This document shows positions 1 to 8,372 of a stretch of DNA of 33,180 bases, piece by piece. The notes below the pieces were generated by a model. The model was not told where the DNA came from, did no database searches, and saw only the letters and a program-made list of their open reading frames with translations. Position numbers and translations under genes: made by a program. The stretch is from the NCBI GenBank assembly GCA_017521245.1, contig JAFXDI010000028.1, positions 1-33,180 of the forward strand, in the 5' to 3' direction. How positions within the stretch are numbered: the first letter of the stretch is position 1; each line of letters begins with the position of its first letter. The DNA comes from Bacteroidales bacterium (GTDB lineage: Bacteria > Bacteroidota > Bacteroidia > Bacteroidales > G3-4614).

Positions 1-86
1 CTTTGTTAATTGTAAATAAAAATTTCCGATAGATTAAATTTTATAAGAGAAATAGGGAAAGAAATTAAAATTAAAAATCTAATAAT

Positions 87-2255
87 ATGAAAGTGCTAAA
101 TTTAAAGAGAGTGTTGTTTATTGTTGCACTATTGTGCACAACATCAGTAATTGCAGCAGAAAAAGGTTTTGCAATTTTTATTGATAAAGTGAGTTATAAA
201 GAGGCAAAAGCTGAAGTTGATGCATACGCTCAATCAATTGAAAAACAGGGGTTAAAGACTTATATCGTAGAGGATGTATGGTATAACCCAGACTCAATCA
301 AGGCTCAAATAAAGAGTTTGGCAACACAAAAAGATGCCCCTATTGAGGGTATGGTATTCATTGGAGATATTCCCGTTCCAATGTTATTTGATGCACAACA
401 CTTTGCGTCAGGTTTTAAACCCAAACAATCAATGAAACGCATGGAGAAGAGTTCTTGTCCATCGGATCGTTTCTACGATGATTTGGATTTAGAGTTTGAG
501 TTTATAGCACAAGATGAGAAGAAACCCAATCTTTTCTACTATACATTACCAGCAACCTCAACACAAGTATGTTCTCCCGAGTTATACTCAGGACGCATTA
601 AAACTTGCGATAAAGGAGACAAAACAAAATACGACCGCTTAAAAGCATACCTCAAAAAAGTGGTGGCTCAAAAAGAGAAAAACGAAATACTTTCTCAAAT
701 ATTCTACTTTGCGGGGCATGGATACAATTCAGAATCTATACTTGCACGTATGGATGAGAAAATAGCATATCGCGAACACTTCCCATGGTTGCAACGTCAA
801 GCAAACGGAATAGTATTTATGGATCACCTTGATGATGAGTTCAGTAAATTCCCACTAATGTGTCAAATGCAACGCAAAGATCTTTCATTAGCAATATTGC
901 ACCACCATGGATACCCTGATGAAGAGTATCTAAACGGATTTCCATTGCCTAAAAATGCAACAGACGAGTTGAAGTCGGCAAACCGTTTCTTCCGCTCAAA
1001 AATACGTAAAGCGGTAGAGGGTGGCGAAGATCCTGATGCAGCACGTGAGCGTTGGGCAAAAAAATATGACATACCCCTACATTGGCTCGACTCAATATTT
1101 ACACGCACATCAATACTTGAAGATTCACTATACAACGATAAGTTGGACCTTCATATTACCGACCTTGGCAAATACCAACCCAATGCAAAGGTTGTATTTC
1201 TTGATGCATGTTTCAATGGTGCATTCAACCACGATGCGTATATGGCAGAGGAGTATATATTTGAGGAGGGCGAGTGTGTAGTAACCATCGCAAACAGCGT
1301 AAACTCGTTACAAGATAAATGGTGCGACCGTCATGTTGGAATGTTAGGTTACGGATTGCGAGTAGGAAATATGGTAAAATACAATCCCTATTTGGGAGCA
1401 CACATATATGGAGATCCAACATTTGCCTTTGCTCCAGGAGAGGAGATATCGTTTGATGTAAACGAGGCAATATACAAAAACAATAAGTTCTGGAAGAAAC
1501 AGTTGAAAAATGCACCTGTTGCAATCAGATGCTTTGCAATGGAGATGTTGGTTAAAAACAAAGGAATAACATCAGAGGAGTTATTAGAGGTATTCAAAAC
1601 ATCACCTGAGAACACCGTTCGCCTTGTAGCCTTTATGATGTTAACAACCTTTAAAGATGACAACTTTGTTGAGGCAATCACACTTGCTCTTAACGACTCA
1701 TATGAGATAGTACAACGCTTTGGAGCAATATATGCAGGAAAATGTGGAGATGAACGCATTATCCCTGCATTAGTATCGGCATTCTCACGCATAGCAAACG
1801 GTTCGCGAGTTGATTTTCAACTACGTGGAGCGGTAGAGATGTTCCCTCATGAGAAGGTCGTAGCAGAGTTCATAAAACAAGACCCCTGTAAAAATTACTA
1901 TGACAAAGAGAAACAAGTGGCTCGTATTATGGCGGCATTTGACCGTTATAACAACACTTTGTTAGAGAATGAATTAGACTTGCCAGAAGCAACCATAAAA
2001 GAGAAAACAAATATGGTTCGTAACTTCCGTAATAAAAATCTACACACCGTAACAGACAAGTTGATTCAAATGTTCCAAGAGGAGAGTAACGAAGATTTTC
2101 GCCTTACAATAATAGAGGCATTCGGATGGTTCAACTACTCATACAAACGTAACGAGTTGGCAGCCTTCTGCGAACAAGTGTGGGCAAGTGATGCTTATAG
2201 CGACAAGATACGTAACGAGGCTCTAAAAACCGCAAAACGATTGAGAGGAATTTAG
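87..2255 (+). CDS. Secreted clan CD (caspase/gingipain-like) putative cysteine peptidase with C-terminal HEAT-like region
   Basis: 722 residues. Residues 1-23 form a signal peptide (basic start, hydrophobic core, cleavage near SVIAA), so the protein should leave the cytoplasm. The middle resembles the caspase/gingipain fold: a strand ending VFIGDIPVPM, a possible His-Gly motif YFAGHG (His211), a second LAILHHHG (His272-274), and a strand followed by Cys in FLDACFNG (Cys375), then GAHIYGDPTFAF, which is typical of the end of C25-type domains. In clan CD the dyad is a His before Gly and a Cys after an Asp/Ala pair; His274/Cys375 is my preferred pair. From about residue 470 onward the sequence turns into short paired helices resembling HEAT repeats. 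No type IX sorting domain is visible at the C-terminus. Substrate unknown. The stop codon is the first three bases of a dispersed repeat. Peptidase activity is inference from the fold and motifs. Confidence 0.75.
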   Translation: MKVLNLKRVLFIVALLCTTSVIAAEKGFAIFIDKVSYKEAKAEVDAYAQSIEKQGLKTYIVEDVWYNPDSIKAQIKSLATQKDAPIEGMVFIGDIPVPMLFDAQHFASGFKPKQSMKRMEKSSCPSDRFYDDLDLEFEFIAQDEKKPNLFYYTLPATSTQVCSPELYSGRIKTCDKGDKTKYDRLKAYLKKVVAQKEKNEILSQIFYFAGHGYNSESILARMDEKIAYREHFPWLQRQANGIVFMDHLDDEFSKFPLMCQMQRKDLSLAILHHHGYPDEEYLNGFPLPKNATDELKSANRFFRSKIRKAVEGGEDPDAARERWAKKYDIPLHWLDSIFTRTSILEDSLYNDKLDLHITDLGKYQPNAKVVFLDACFNGAFNHDAYMAEEYIFEEGECVVTIANSVNSLQDKWCDRHVGMLGYGLRVGNMVKYNPYLGAHIYGDPTFAFAPGEEISFDVNEAIYKNNKFWKKQLKNAPVAIRCFAMEMLVKNKGITSEELLEVFKTSPENTVRLVAFMMLTTFKDDNFVEAITLALNDSYEIVQRFGAIYAGKCGDERIIPALVSAFSRIANGSRVDFQLRGAVEMFPHEKVVAEFIKQDPCKNYYDKEKQVARIMAAFDRYNNTLLENELDLPEATIKEKTNMVRNFRNKNLHTVTDKLIQMFQEESNEDFRLTIIEAFGWFNYSYKRNELAAFCEQVWASDAYSDKIRNEALKTAKRLRGI

Positions 2256-2305
2256 TTTTTAGTTCTCGGTTTCGTAAATTCAACCGTCCTGCTGGTAGTT
2301 GTTGG
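2253..2305 (+). repeat. Dispersed intergenic repeat, copy A
   Basis: A 53-bp block starting at the TAG stop of the upstream gene. It matches the minus strand of 23892-23944 at 43 of 53 positions by hand alignment, with the shared core TTCGTAAAYTCAACCG and the end GGTAGTTG. CAAC and GTTG within it can pair as a small hairpin and a T-rich run follows, so it may help end transcription. Function unknown. Confidence 0.6.
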
Positions 2306-2390
2306 TTTTTAGAAGAAAACTTTAATATTCTTAATGCCCCTAAATGCCTTATTAACTGACAATTGAAAGCAAACAACTAATAGTTTAAAA

Positions 2391-3824
2391 ATGCAAATAG
2401 CAATAGGATTGGGAATCGGAATAGCAGTTATGACACTTTTACTCTTGGTTGTAGTAAAAGCAAAAAACACTCTTGTAAAAAAACAAGAGGAGGAGATTGT
2501 TAGCCTAAACCAATCACTATCACAGTTGCGTGAAGAGAAAAACAAGGCTGAGATAAGCAACGCTGAGAGCAAATCAAAGTTAGAGATTTTTGAGGAGAAG
2601 TTACGAGAGTTGCAAAGAGTATCTAATGAACGTGAAACGTTAATAAAAGAGAACAGTTCCTTAAAAGCAGAAAACGAAGCCACCAGTCAGATGCTTAACC
2701 AAAAAGAGGAGGAGATAGCAAAACGGCTAAAACAACAGGAGATACAGTTCTCAGAACAGATAAAAACTCTAAAACTTGAATTCTCGGAGTTGAGCGAGAG
2801 ACTCTTAAAGGAGAAGTCGCAGGAACTTAATAACAATAACAAAGAGAGCCTTACGCCCTTTATAGAGTCACTTAAAGAGGGAATGCAGGAGGTTAGTAAA
2901 GAGATTAAAGATAGCCGAGAGAGGAGCATAGAGCAGAAATCTTCATTAGACACCGCCATAAGAGATATGATGGCTCGAACCAACGAGATAGGCAACGAGG
3001 CCACAAAATTGGCGGAGGCTCTAAAAGGTAAATCAAAAACACAAGGGTTATACGGAGAGTTAGTACTCACCGAGATACTTAAAAATAGTGGATTAAAAGA
3101 GGGAGAACACTTTGAATGTCAAGTAACCATTCGTGATGAAAAAGGCAATGCTGTTCTGCACGAAGAGACGCAAAAGCGAATGATTCCCGATGTGATAGTT
3201 CACTATCCCGACAAAGACCTGATAATAGATTCAAAAGTATCGCTAACAGCCTATCTTGAGTGGTGCGAAGCAAAAACAGATGAAGAGCGTGATGCTGCGG
3301 CAAAACGTCACATACAAAGCATAAAGAGTCACATAAAAGAGATTGTAACCAAGTCGTATGCACAATATCATAAAGCCTCTCGACGTGAGACAATTGATTG
3401 TGTGGTAATGTTTATCCCCAACGAGAATGCCTTGATATTAATGCGAGAAACTGAACCTAAACTATGGTACGAAGCATATAATCAAAAGGTAATCATAACA
3501 AGCGAATTATCACTATTCTCGCTACTAAAAATGATAGAGAACTATTGGGCGCAGGTGGTGCAACAACGAAATCAAGAAAAGATAATTGTTGCTGCAGAGA
3601 ATATGCTAAACAGATTGGGAGACCTATTTAAAATGGTAGAAGATATTGAAAAAGCATTTGAATCTGTTGGAACTAAGTTTTCAGATGTAAAAAAGAAGAT
3701 GCTGACAGGAGGACAGAGTGTAGCAACATCGGCAAAACAGATTATAGAGTCGGGTGTAAAATCTGCGAAGATGGAGAAGAGACTCTCAGATAACGATTAT
3801 TTGATGATAGAAAACGAAGAGTAA
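2391..3824 (+). CDS. rmuC: DNA recombination protein RmuC
   Basis: 477 residues. Residues 3-22 are a single N-terminal membrane segment, followed by a long charged coiled coil to about residue 190, then the RmuC nuclease-like domain (about 200-430) with recognisable blocks KSKTQGLYGELVLTEIL, IIDSKVSL and VMFIPNENALILM. RmuC family proteins limit recombination between inverted repeats and are distantly related to restriction-endonuclease folds; the length and domain order fit the family. Position 2391 gives the membrane segment intact. The next gene starts 28 bases after its stop, so co-transcription with the aminotransferase is likely. The call is secure; the biochemical role in this organism is inferred from the family. 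Confidence 0.92.
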   Translation: MQIAIGLGIGIAVMTLLLLVVVKAKNTLVKKQEEEIVSLNQSLSQLREEKNKAEISNAESKSKLEIFEEKLRELQRVSNERETLIKENSSLKAENEATSQMLNQKEEEIAKRLKQQEIQFSEQIKTLKLEFSELSERLLKEKSQELNNNNKESLTPFIESLKEGMQEVSKEIKDSRERSIEQKSSLDTAIRDMMARTNEIGNEATKLAEALKGKSKTQGLYGELVLTEILKNSGLKEGEHFECQVTIRDEKGNAVLHEETQKRMIPDVIVHYPDKDLIIDSKVSLTAYLEWCEAKTDEERDAAAKRHIQSIKSHIKEIVTKSYAQYHKASRRETIDCVVMFIPNENALILMRETEPKLWYEAYNQKVIITSELSLFSLLKMIENYWAQVVQQRNQEKIIVAAENMLNRLGDLFKMVEDIEKAFESVGTKFSDVKKKMLTGGQSVATSAKQIIESGVKSAKMEKRLSDNDYLMIENEE

Positions 3825-3852
3825 AAATAATAACTAAACGAAATAAAAGGAT

Positions 3853-5031
3853 ATGAAGTACAATTTTGATGAAATGATTGACCGTCATGGTACACAGTCG
3901 GTAAAATACGATTCAACAAAAGAGTTATGGGGTAGAGAAGATGTGCTTCCACTTTGGATTGCTGATATGGATTTCAAAACACCTTCGTTTATAACTGATG
4001 TTATCAAAGAGAGATTGTCGCATGAGATATTGGGGTATCCACAACCTCACGATGGTTACTTTGAATCATTCATCCGTTGGGCTGATCGCCGCTACGGATT
4101 AACCGTAAAGAAAGAGGAGATACACCATGTGCCGGGTATTGTGCCGGGTATCTATATGATGATAAACCACTTCTCAAATCCAGGTGATAAAGTGATGGTG
4201 CAACCTCCAGTGTATCATCCATTTCATAATGTTATAGCGGCAACAGGACGTCAAGCAGTACACAACTCACTAATAATAGAGAATGGCCGTTACCGTATTG
4301 ATTTTGACGCAATGCGTCGCGACATAAAAGGATGTAAAATATTTGTACTTTGTAATCCTCACAATCCAGGAGGACGCCGTTGGAGCAACGAGGAGTTGAC
4401 AACAATGGCTGAGATATGTGCCGAAGAGGGTACACTCGTTTTAAGTGATGAGATACATGCCGATATGACCTATCCTCCAGCACGACATCTGCCCTTTGCG
4501 GCATCGTGTGAGAAGGCACGTAACAACTCAATAACCTTTATGGCTCCATCAAAAACCTTTAATATGCCAGGAGTTGTAACATCGCAAATATTGATATTTA
4601 ACGAAGAGATACGCAAGAGTGCATTCCCATATCTTGATAACAATCATATATCAGGAGGAAATGTATTTGCCTTTGTAACAGCCGAAGCAGCATATAATCA
4701 AGGCGAAGAGTGGTTGAACCAAATGCTGTCGTATGTGTTTGCAAATATGGACTATGTAAACGATCGCCTCAATGCCGAGATGCCAAAGATAAAGGCTATG
4801 AAACCCGAAGCATCGTTTTTGATGTTCTTTGACTGTCGAGAGTTGGGATTTGCAACACAAAAAGAGTTAGATGACTTTTTTGTAAACGAAGCACGACTTG
4901 CACTTAACTCAGGCTATATGTTTGGACCTGGAGGCGAAGGATGGATGCGATTTAATGCAGCATCACCCCGTCCAGTAATGGAGGAGGCAATGAACCGTCT
5001 AAAAGCAGCATACGATAAAAGAGGTTTTTAG
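3853..5031 (+). CDS. MalY/PatB-family PLP aminotransferase, probable cystathionine beta-lyase
   Basis: 392 residues, a fold-type I PLP enzyme of the MalY/PatB branch. Visible blocks are LPLWIADMDFKTP near residue 35, PGIVPGIYMMI, VLCNPHNPGGRRW, LSDEIHADM (the Asp that contacts the PLP nitrogen) and the Schiff-base lysine in APSKTFNMPG (Lys234). Members split cystathionine or cysteine to homocysteine or pyruvate, ammonia and a thiol; some only transaminate. It lies 28 bases after rmuC. The substrate cannot be set from sequence alone. Full length with no missing catalytic residue. Confidence 0.9.
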   Translation: MKYNFDEMIDRHGTQSVKYDSTKELWGREDVLPLWIADMDFKTPSFITDVIKERLSHEILGYPQPHDGYFESFIRWADRRYGLTVKKEEIHHVPGIVPGIYMMINHFSNPGDKVMVQPPVYHPFHNVIAATGRQAVHNSLIIENGRYRIDFDAMRRDIKGCKIFVLCNPHNPGGRRWSNEELTTMAEICAEEGTLVLSDEIHADMTYPPARHLPFAASCEKARNNSITFMAPSKTFNMPGVVTSQILIFNEEIRKSAFPYLDNNHISGGNVFAFVTAEAAYNQGEEWLNQMLSYVFANMDYVNDRLNAEMPKIKAMKPEASFLMFFDCRELGFATQKELDDFFVNEARLALNSGYMFGPGGEGWMRFNAASPRPVMEEAMNRLKAAYDKRGF

Positions 5032-5061
5032 AAACTGTTAGTTAGAAGAATATTTTGCAAT

Positions 5062-5080
5062 ACCTTAACACCCTTAAGGT
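5062..5080. terminator. Short hairpin between the aminotransferase gene and mnmA
   Basis: ACCTTAA and TTAAGGT can form a 7-bp stem around the loop CACCC. No T-tract follows, so it is a weak terminator or processing site at best. Confidence 0.3.
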
Positions 5081-5112
5081 TCATAATGATCTAAAATACT
5101 TTATTCTCAAAA

Positions 5113-6159
5113 ATGAATAAACAACGAGTATTGGTAGGAATGAGTGGCGGGGTAGATAGTTCCGCAGTGTGCCTGTTACTTCAGGAACAGGGATACGAAG
5201 TAGTGGGGGCGACGCTACATATGTGGGGTAGTGAGGAGGAACCTCCCTTCATAACCGATGCCCGACAATTGGCAACCCGTTTGGGAATAGAGCACCATAT
5301 CATAGATATACGCAAAGAGTTCAGAGAGGGAGTAATCGCATCGTTCATTGATGAGTATATGCGAGGCAGAACACCCAACCCATGCGTAATGTGTAACCCA
5401 AACTTCAAGTGGAAAGCACTTCTTGAGTGTGCCTACAAACTTGGATGCACTAAGATAGCAACAGGACACTATGTAAATATTATTGAAGAGAACGGAAAAT
5501 ACTTTATAGAGGAGGGAGGAGACGGAACAAAAGACCAATCCTACTTCCTTTGGGGATTGACACAAGAGCAACTATCCCAAACACTCTTTCCGCTTGGGCG
5601 AATGATAAAGAGTGACGTAAAACAGATGATGCGGGAGCGAGGTTTTGAGAGTAGTGCCAACAAGAGCGAGAGCATGGAGATATGTTTCATTGAAAAAGAC
5701 TACCGCACATTCTTGCGCCAAAATGTAGAGGGAATAGACGAACAATACTCAGGCGGTTTTTTTGTAGATAAACTTGGCAAGCGCTTAGGACAACACAAAG
5801 GTTATCCATTCTACACCATAGGACAACGCAAAGGTCTTGAGATAGCACTCGGGCATCCAGCCTACGTAATAAAGATAAACCCCTTAAAAAATACAGTAAA
5901 ACTCGGTAAAGAGGAAGATCTGTTATCTTCTATACTAACCCTCACTGACTGTAAAATAGTAGATGAAACACTCCTCACTTCGCCCAACTTAGTAGTACGA
6001 ATAAGATATCGAGGCACACCTTACAGAGTATCATCAATAACCCAAGAAGAGAATACGTTGAAGGTAACACTTGCCGATGCAGCCTCTGCCGTAGCACCCG
6101 GACAATCCGCAGTCTTCTACATCGGCAATCGTGTAATTGGAGGTGGCATTTTAAGATAG
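5113..6159 (+). CDS. mnmA: tRNA-specific 2-thiouridylase MnmA
   Basis: 348 residues. MnmA adds sulfur to C2 of the wobble uridine of tRNA Lys, Glu and Gln in the cytoplasm, using ATP and a persulfide relay. The PP-loop is GMSGGVDSS at residues 9-17. The nucleophile is probably Cys94 in NPCVMCN and the persulfide cysteine Cys191 in MEICFIEKD; their spacing of 97 residues equals that of the catalytic pair in the E. coli enzyme. The C-terminal beta-barrel contains YTIGQRKGL. Length is normal for Bacteroidales. It lies 81 bases after the aminotransferase gene and ends at a strong bidirectional terminator facing recA. Confidence 0.95.
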   Translation: MNKQRVLVGMSGGVDSSAVCLLLQEQGYEVVGATLHMWGSEEEPPFITDARQLATRLGIEHHIIDIRKEFREGVIASFIDEYMRGRTPNPCVMCNPNFKWKALLECAYKLGCTKIATGHYVNIIEENGKYFIEEGGDGTKDQSYFLWGLTQEQLSQTLFPLGRMIKSDVKQMMRERGFESSANKSESMEICFIEKDYRTFLRQNVEGIDEQYSGGFFVDKLGKRLGQHKGYPFYTIGQRKGLEIALGHPAYVIKINPLKNTVKLGKEEDLLSSILTLTDCKIVDETLLTSPNLVVRIRYRGTPYRVSSITQEENTLKVTLADAASAVAPGQSAVFYIGNRVIGGGILR

Positions 6160-6197
6160 TAAAGTAGAGATACTTCACCACATATCCCTTATACAAT

Positions 6198-6230
6198 AAA
6201 AAACCATTGCTTTCAGGGCAATGGTTTTTT
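6198..6230. terminator. Bidirectional terminator between mnmA and recA
   Basis: A perfect 13-bp stem: AAAAAACCATTGC at 6198-6210 pairs with GCAATGGTTTTTT at 6218-6230 around the loop TTTCAGG. The T-run on one strand and the A-run on the other make it a rho-independent terminator in both directions, suiting the convergent genes. Confidence 0.9.
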
Positions 6231-6257
6231 TCATAACTACCAATAATAATTTGCAAA

Positions 6258-6278
6258 ATTCCTAATTCCTCATTCCTA
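6258..6278 (-). repeat. 7-bp tandem array at the recA 3' end
   Basis: Three units ATTCCTA, ATTCCTC, ATTCCTA end next to the recA stop codon. A longer array of the same unit lies at 30980-31014. Confidence 0.6.
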
Positions 6279-6279
6279 A

Positions 6280-7299
6280 TTATTTCTTAATAGCCTCCAT
6301 AATTAGACCTTCCAACTCCTCTGCAAGTTCGGGGTTATCCATAACCATACGTTTAGCAGCATCTCTACCTTGACCAAGTTTAGTATCGCCGTAAGCAAAC
6401 CAAGAACCGCTCTTTTTGATAATTCCGTACTCAACGCCAAGGTCAATTATCTCGCCCGATTTTGAGATACCCTCTCCAAACATAATATCAAACTCAGCTT
6501 TGCGGAATGGAGGAGCAACTTTGTTCTTAACAATCTTAACACGAGTTTGGTTGCCGATAACATCATCGCCCTCTTTAATTTGAGATACTCGGCGAATATC
6601 CAAACGAACTGAAGAGTAGAACTTCAATGCGTTACCACCGGTAGTTGTTTCGGGATTACCAAACATAACGCCAATCTTCTCGCGTAATTGGTTGATGAAT
6701 ATACAAGTTGTATTTGTTTTACTGATTGTTGAAGTAAGTTTACGCAATGCTTGGCTCATCAAACGTGCTTGAAGTCCAACTCGGTTATCGCCCATATCTC
6801 CCTCTAACTCAGCCTTTGGAGTAAGTGCTGCAACAGAGTCAATTACAACAATATCAACAGCTGATGATCTGATAAGTTGGTCGGCAATCTCAAGAGCTTG
6901 TTCTCCGCTGTCTGGTTGAGAAATCCAAAGGTTTTCAACATCAACACCAAGTTTCTCGGCATAGAAACGGTCAAAAGCGTGTTCAGCGTCAATAATAGCT
7001 GCGATACCACCATTCTTTTGAGCTTCAGCAATAGCGTGAATAGCCAATGTCGTTTTACCGGATGACTCAGGTCCGTAAATCTCAATAACTCTACCTCTGG
7101 GGTAACCACCAACGCCAAGAGCTGCGTTAAGAGCAATTGATCCTGTTGAGATTACTGCAACCTCTTCAACCATATCATCACCAAGTTTCATTATAGAACC
7201 TTTACCGTAACTCTTCTCAATTTTATCCATTGCAATTTTAAGAGCCTTAAGTTTATCGTCCGATACGGTAACTTTTACTTTTTTCTCTTCGCTTTCCAT
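6280..7299 (-). CDS. recA: Recombinase RecA
   Basis: 339 residues, the cytoplasmic ATP-dependent strand-exchange protein that also triggers LexA-type self-cleavage. Recognisable features are [13 protein letters not shown] near residue 32, the Walker [10 protein letters not shown] near residue 75, [13 protein letters not shown], and the L2 and monomer-contact region [18 protein letters not shown]. The C-terminal tail is short but complete. A consensus -7 box TATCTTTG sits 55-62 bases upstream of the ATG, so recA probably has its own transcript. The gene ends against the terminator shared with mnmA. Identification is unambiguous. Confidence 0.98.
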   Translation of the reverse strand: MESEEKKVKVTVSDDKLKALKIAMDKIEKSYGKGSIMKLGDDMVEEVAVISTGSIALNAALGVGGYPRGRVIEIYGPESSGKTTLAIHAIAEAQKNGGIAAIIDAEHAFDRFYAEKLGVDVENLWISQPDSGEQALEIADQLIRSSAVDIVVIDSVAALTPKAELEGDMGDNRVGLQARLMSQALRKLTSTISKTNTTCIFINQLREKIGVMFGNPETTTGGNALKFYSSVRLDIRRVSQIKEGDDVIGNQTRVKIVKNKVAPPFRKAEFDIMFGEGISKSGEIIDLGVEYGIIKKSGSWFAYGDTKLGQGRDAAKRMVMDNPELAEELEGLIMEAIKK

Positions 7300-7353
7300 A
7301 TTCTAATACTTTTTTGTTTTACTTATATATATTATTTCTCTCGTTTTCTATTG

Positions 7354-7361
7354 CAAAGATA
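7354..7361 (-). promoter_or_regulatory. Putative recA promoter, -7 box
   Basis: On the minus strand the sequence is TATCTTTG, an exact match to the Bacteroides -7 consensus TAnnTTTG, with a predicted start about 48 bases before the recA ATG. No good TTTG is found at the usual -33 spacing. No SOS-type operator was recognised. Confidence 0.5.
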
Positions 7362-7446
7362 ATTGGGTATATATGCCAAAACTTTGCACAATATAAATTT
7401 TTTAGAGAAAAATTTTTTTATTAATTATTTCATTGTTGCTAAAAAC

Positions 7447-7491
7447 AAACAACTACCCCGCAGGGGCAACGAAGTTGACAGCTAACAACTA
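7447..7491 (-). repeat. Degenerate dispersed repeat, copy C, with terminator-like hairpin
   Basis: On the minus strand it starts at the TAG stop of the lipoprotein gene (TAGTTGTTAG) and ends CCTGCGGGGTAGTTGTTTG, resembling copy A with gaps. CCCC-TGC-GGGG forms a compact GC hairpin followed by TTGTTTGTTTTT, so it probably terminates the lipoprotein transcript. Confidence 0.45.
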
Positions 7492-8334
7492 TATACTATC
7501 CTCCTTATGGTCTTCAATCTGTTTTTTTAGAATAGCAATAGTTTGCGAGGCAATAGCTTCGTCACGTTGATATTTTTTAATCTGTTTAATAATCTCCGAA
7601 AGTTTATAACTTTCAACTATTGCTTTTCTTGTACTCTTTGCCAATGTGTATGAGTAAGGTCTTTTACCATCATACGAAACTGTTATTGGAGCACCTTTTG
7701 CTGAGACCACAAATTGAGCAATACCCAATGTCTTTGGCTCTCGGTGAGTGATAGTCTCAACATTCATACCATTAATTTTATAACGGTAATTACTTGCTCC
7801 GTCATACGGAACAACCTCCGACATAACAAACTCTCCATTGGCAAGAGAGAGTCTAAAACTCTCGTGTTCAACAGCACTACTGCCGGAGTGAACACTTAAG
7901 ATTTCGAGCTTACCCTCTTCTGTAACATAAACTCTCAGACACGATTTTGTTTGACTATCCTTGTTGGGATCGTGTCTGTAAACAATAGTACCCGAAGTTT
8001 GATACTCTTCGTTTTTAATAAGGTCAAAATCAACAATAGCCTTATCCAGCTCTTTTTGTAGAGTCTTAAGCATTGAGTCGGCATATACCATAGTTTGTTC
8101 GTTAATTGCAAGTTCTGCCTTACGAGCAAGTTGCATACCTGCTCTTATCTCATCAAAAGCAGTATTGTTTACAATCTTGATGCTATCAGTAAGTTCTTTA
8201 ACTCTTAAATAGTCGCTAAGGTCGTATGCCTCTTTTGCTTTAAAATAAAAGTTGCGAGCCTCTTTGTTATTGTCGCAAGAGACAAATAACAAAGAGACCG
8301 CTACAACTATTACCAAAAAAATATTTTTCATCAA
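7489..8334 (-). CDS. Lipoprotein of unknown function
   Basis: 281 residues. The N-terminus is a lipoprotein signal with lipobox LLFVSC followed by DNN, so it is probably acylated at about Cys20. Two helical stretches (about 30-105 and 240-275) flank a central beta-rich region with TSGTIVYRHDP, LRVYVTEEGKLEILSVHSG and KINGMNVETITHREP. I do not recognise the family. It starts 38 bases after the DUF4301 stop, so the two may be co-transcribed. An Asp/Asn-rich start after the lipidated Cys is common for surface-exposed Bacteroidetes lipoproteins, but exposure is only a guess here. Function unknown. Confidence 0.8.
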   Translation of the reverse strand: MMKNIFLVIVVAVSLLFVSCDNNKEARNFYFKAKEAYDLSDYLRVKELTDSIKIVNNTAFDEIRAGMQLARKAELAINEQTMVYADSMLKTLQKELDKAIVDFDLIKNEEYQTSGTIVYRHDPNKDSQTKSCLRVYVTEEGKLEILSVHSGSSAVEHESFRLSLANGEFVMSEVVPYDGASNYRYKINGMNVETITHREPKTLGIAQFVVSAKGAPITVSYDGKRPYSYTLAKSTRKAIVESYKLSEIIKQIKKYQRDEAIASQTIAILKKQIEDHKEDSI

Positions 8335-8372
8335 TTTTTTAGTTTCTGTTGTTATATAGCAACCAAGTGTTT

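Noticed and set aside
1..86. Promoter ending CTTTG at the left edge
   Set aside because: The first bases could be the end of a -7 box, but the upstream half is outside the window.
2309..2390. Further spacer repeats near rmuC and mnmA (CTTAATGCCCC and CTTAACACCC types)
   Set aside because: Similarity is short and low-complexity; I could not align them convincingly with each other.
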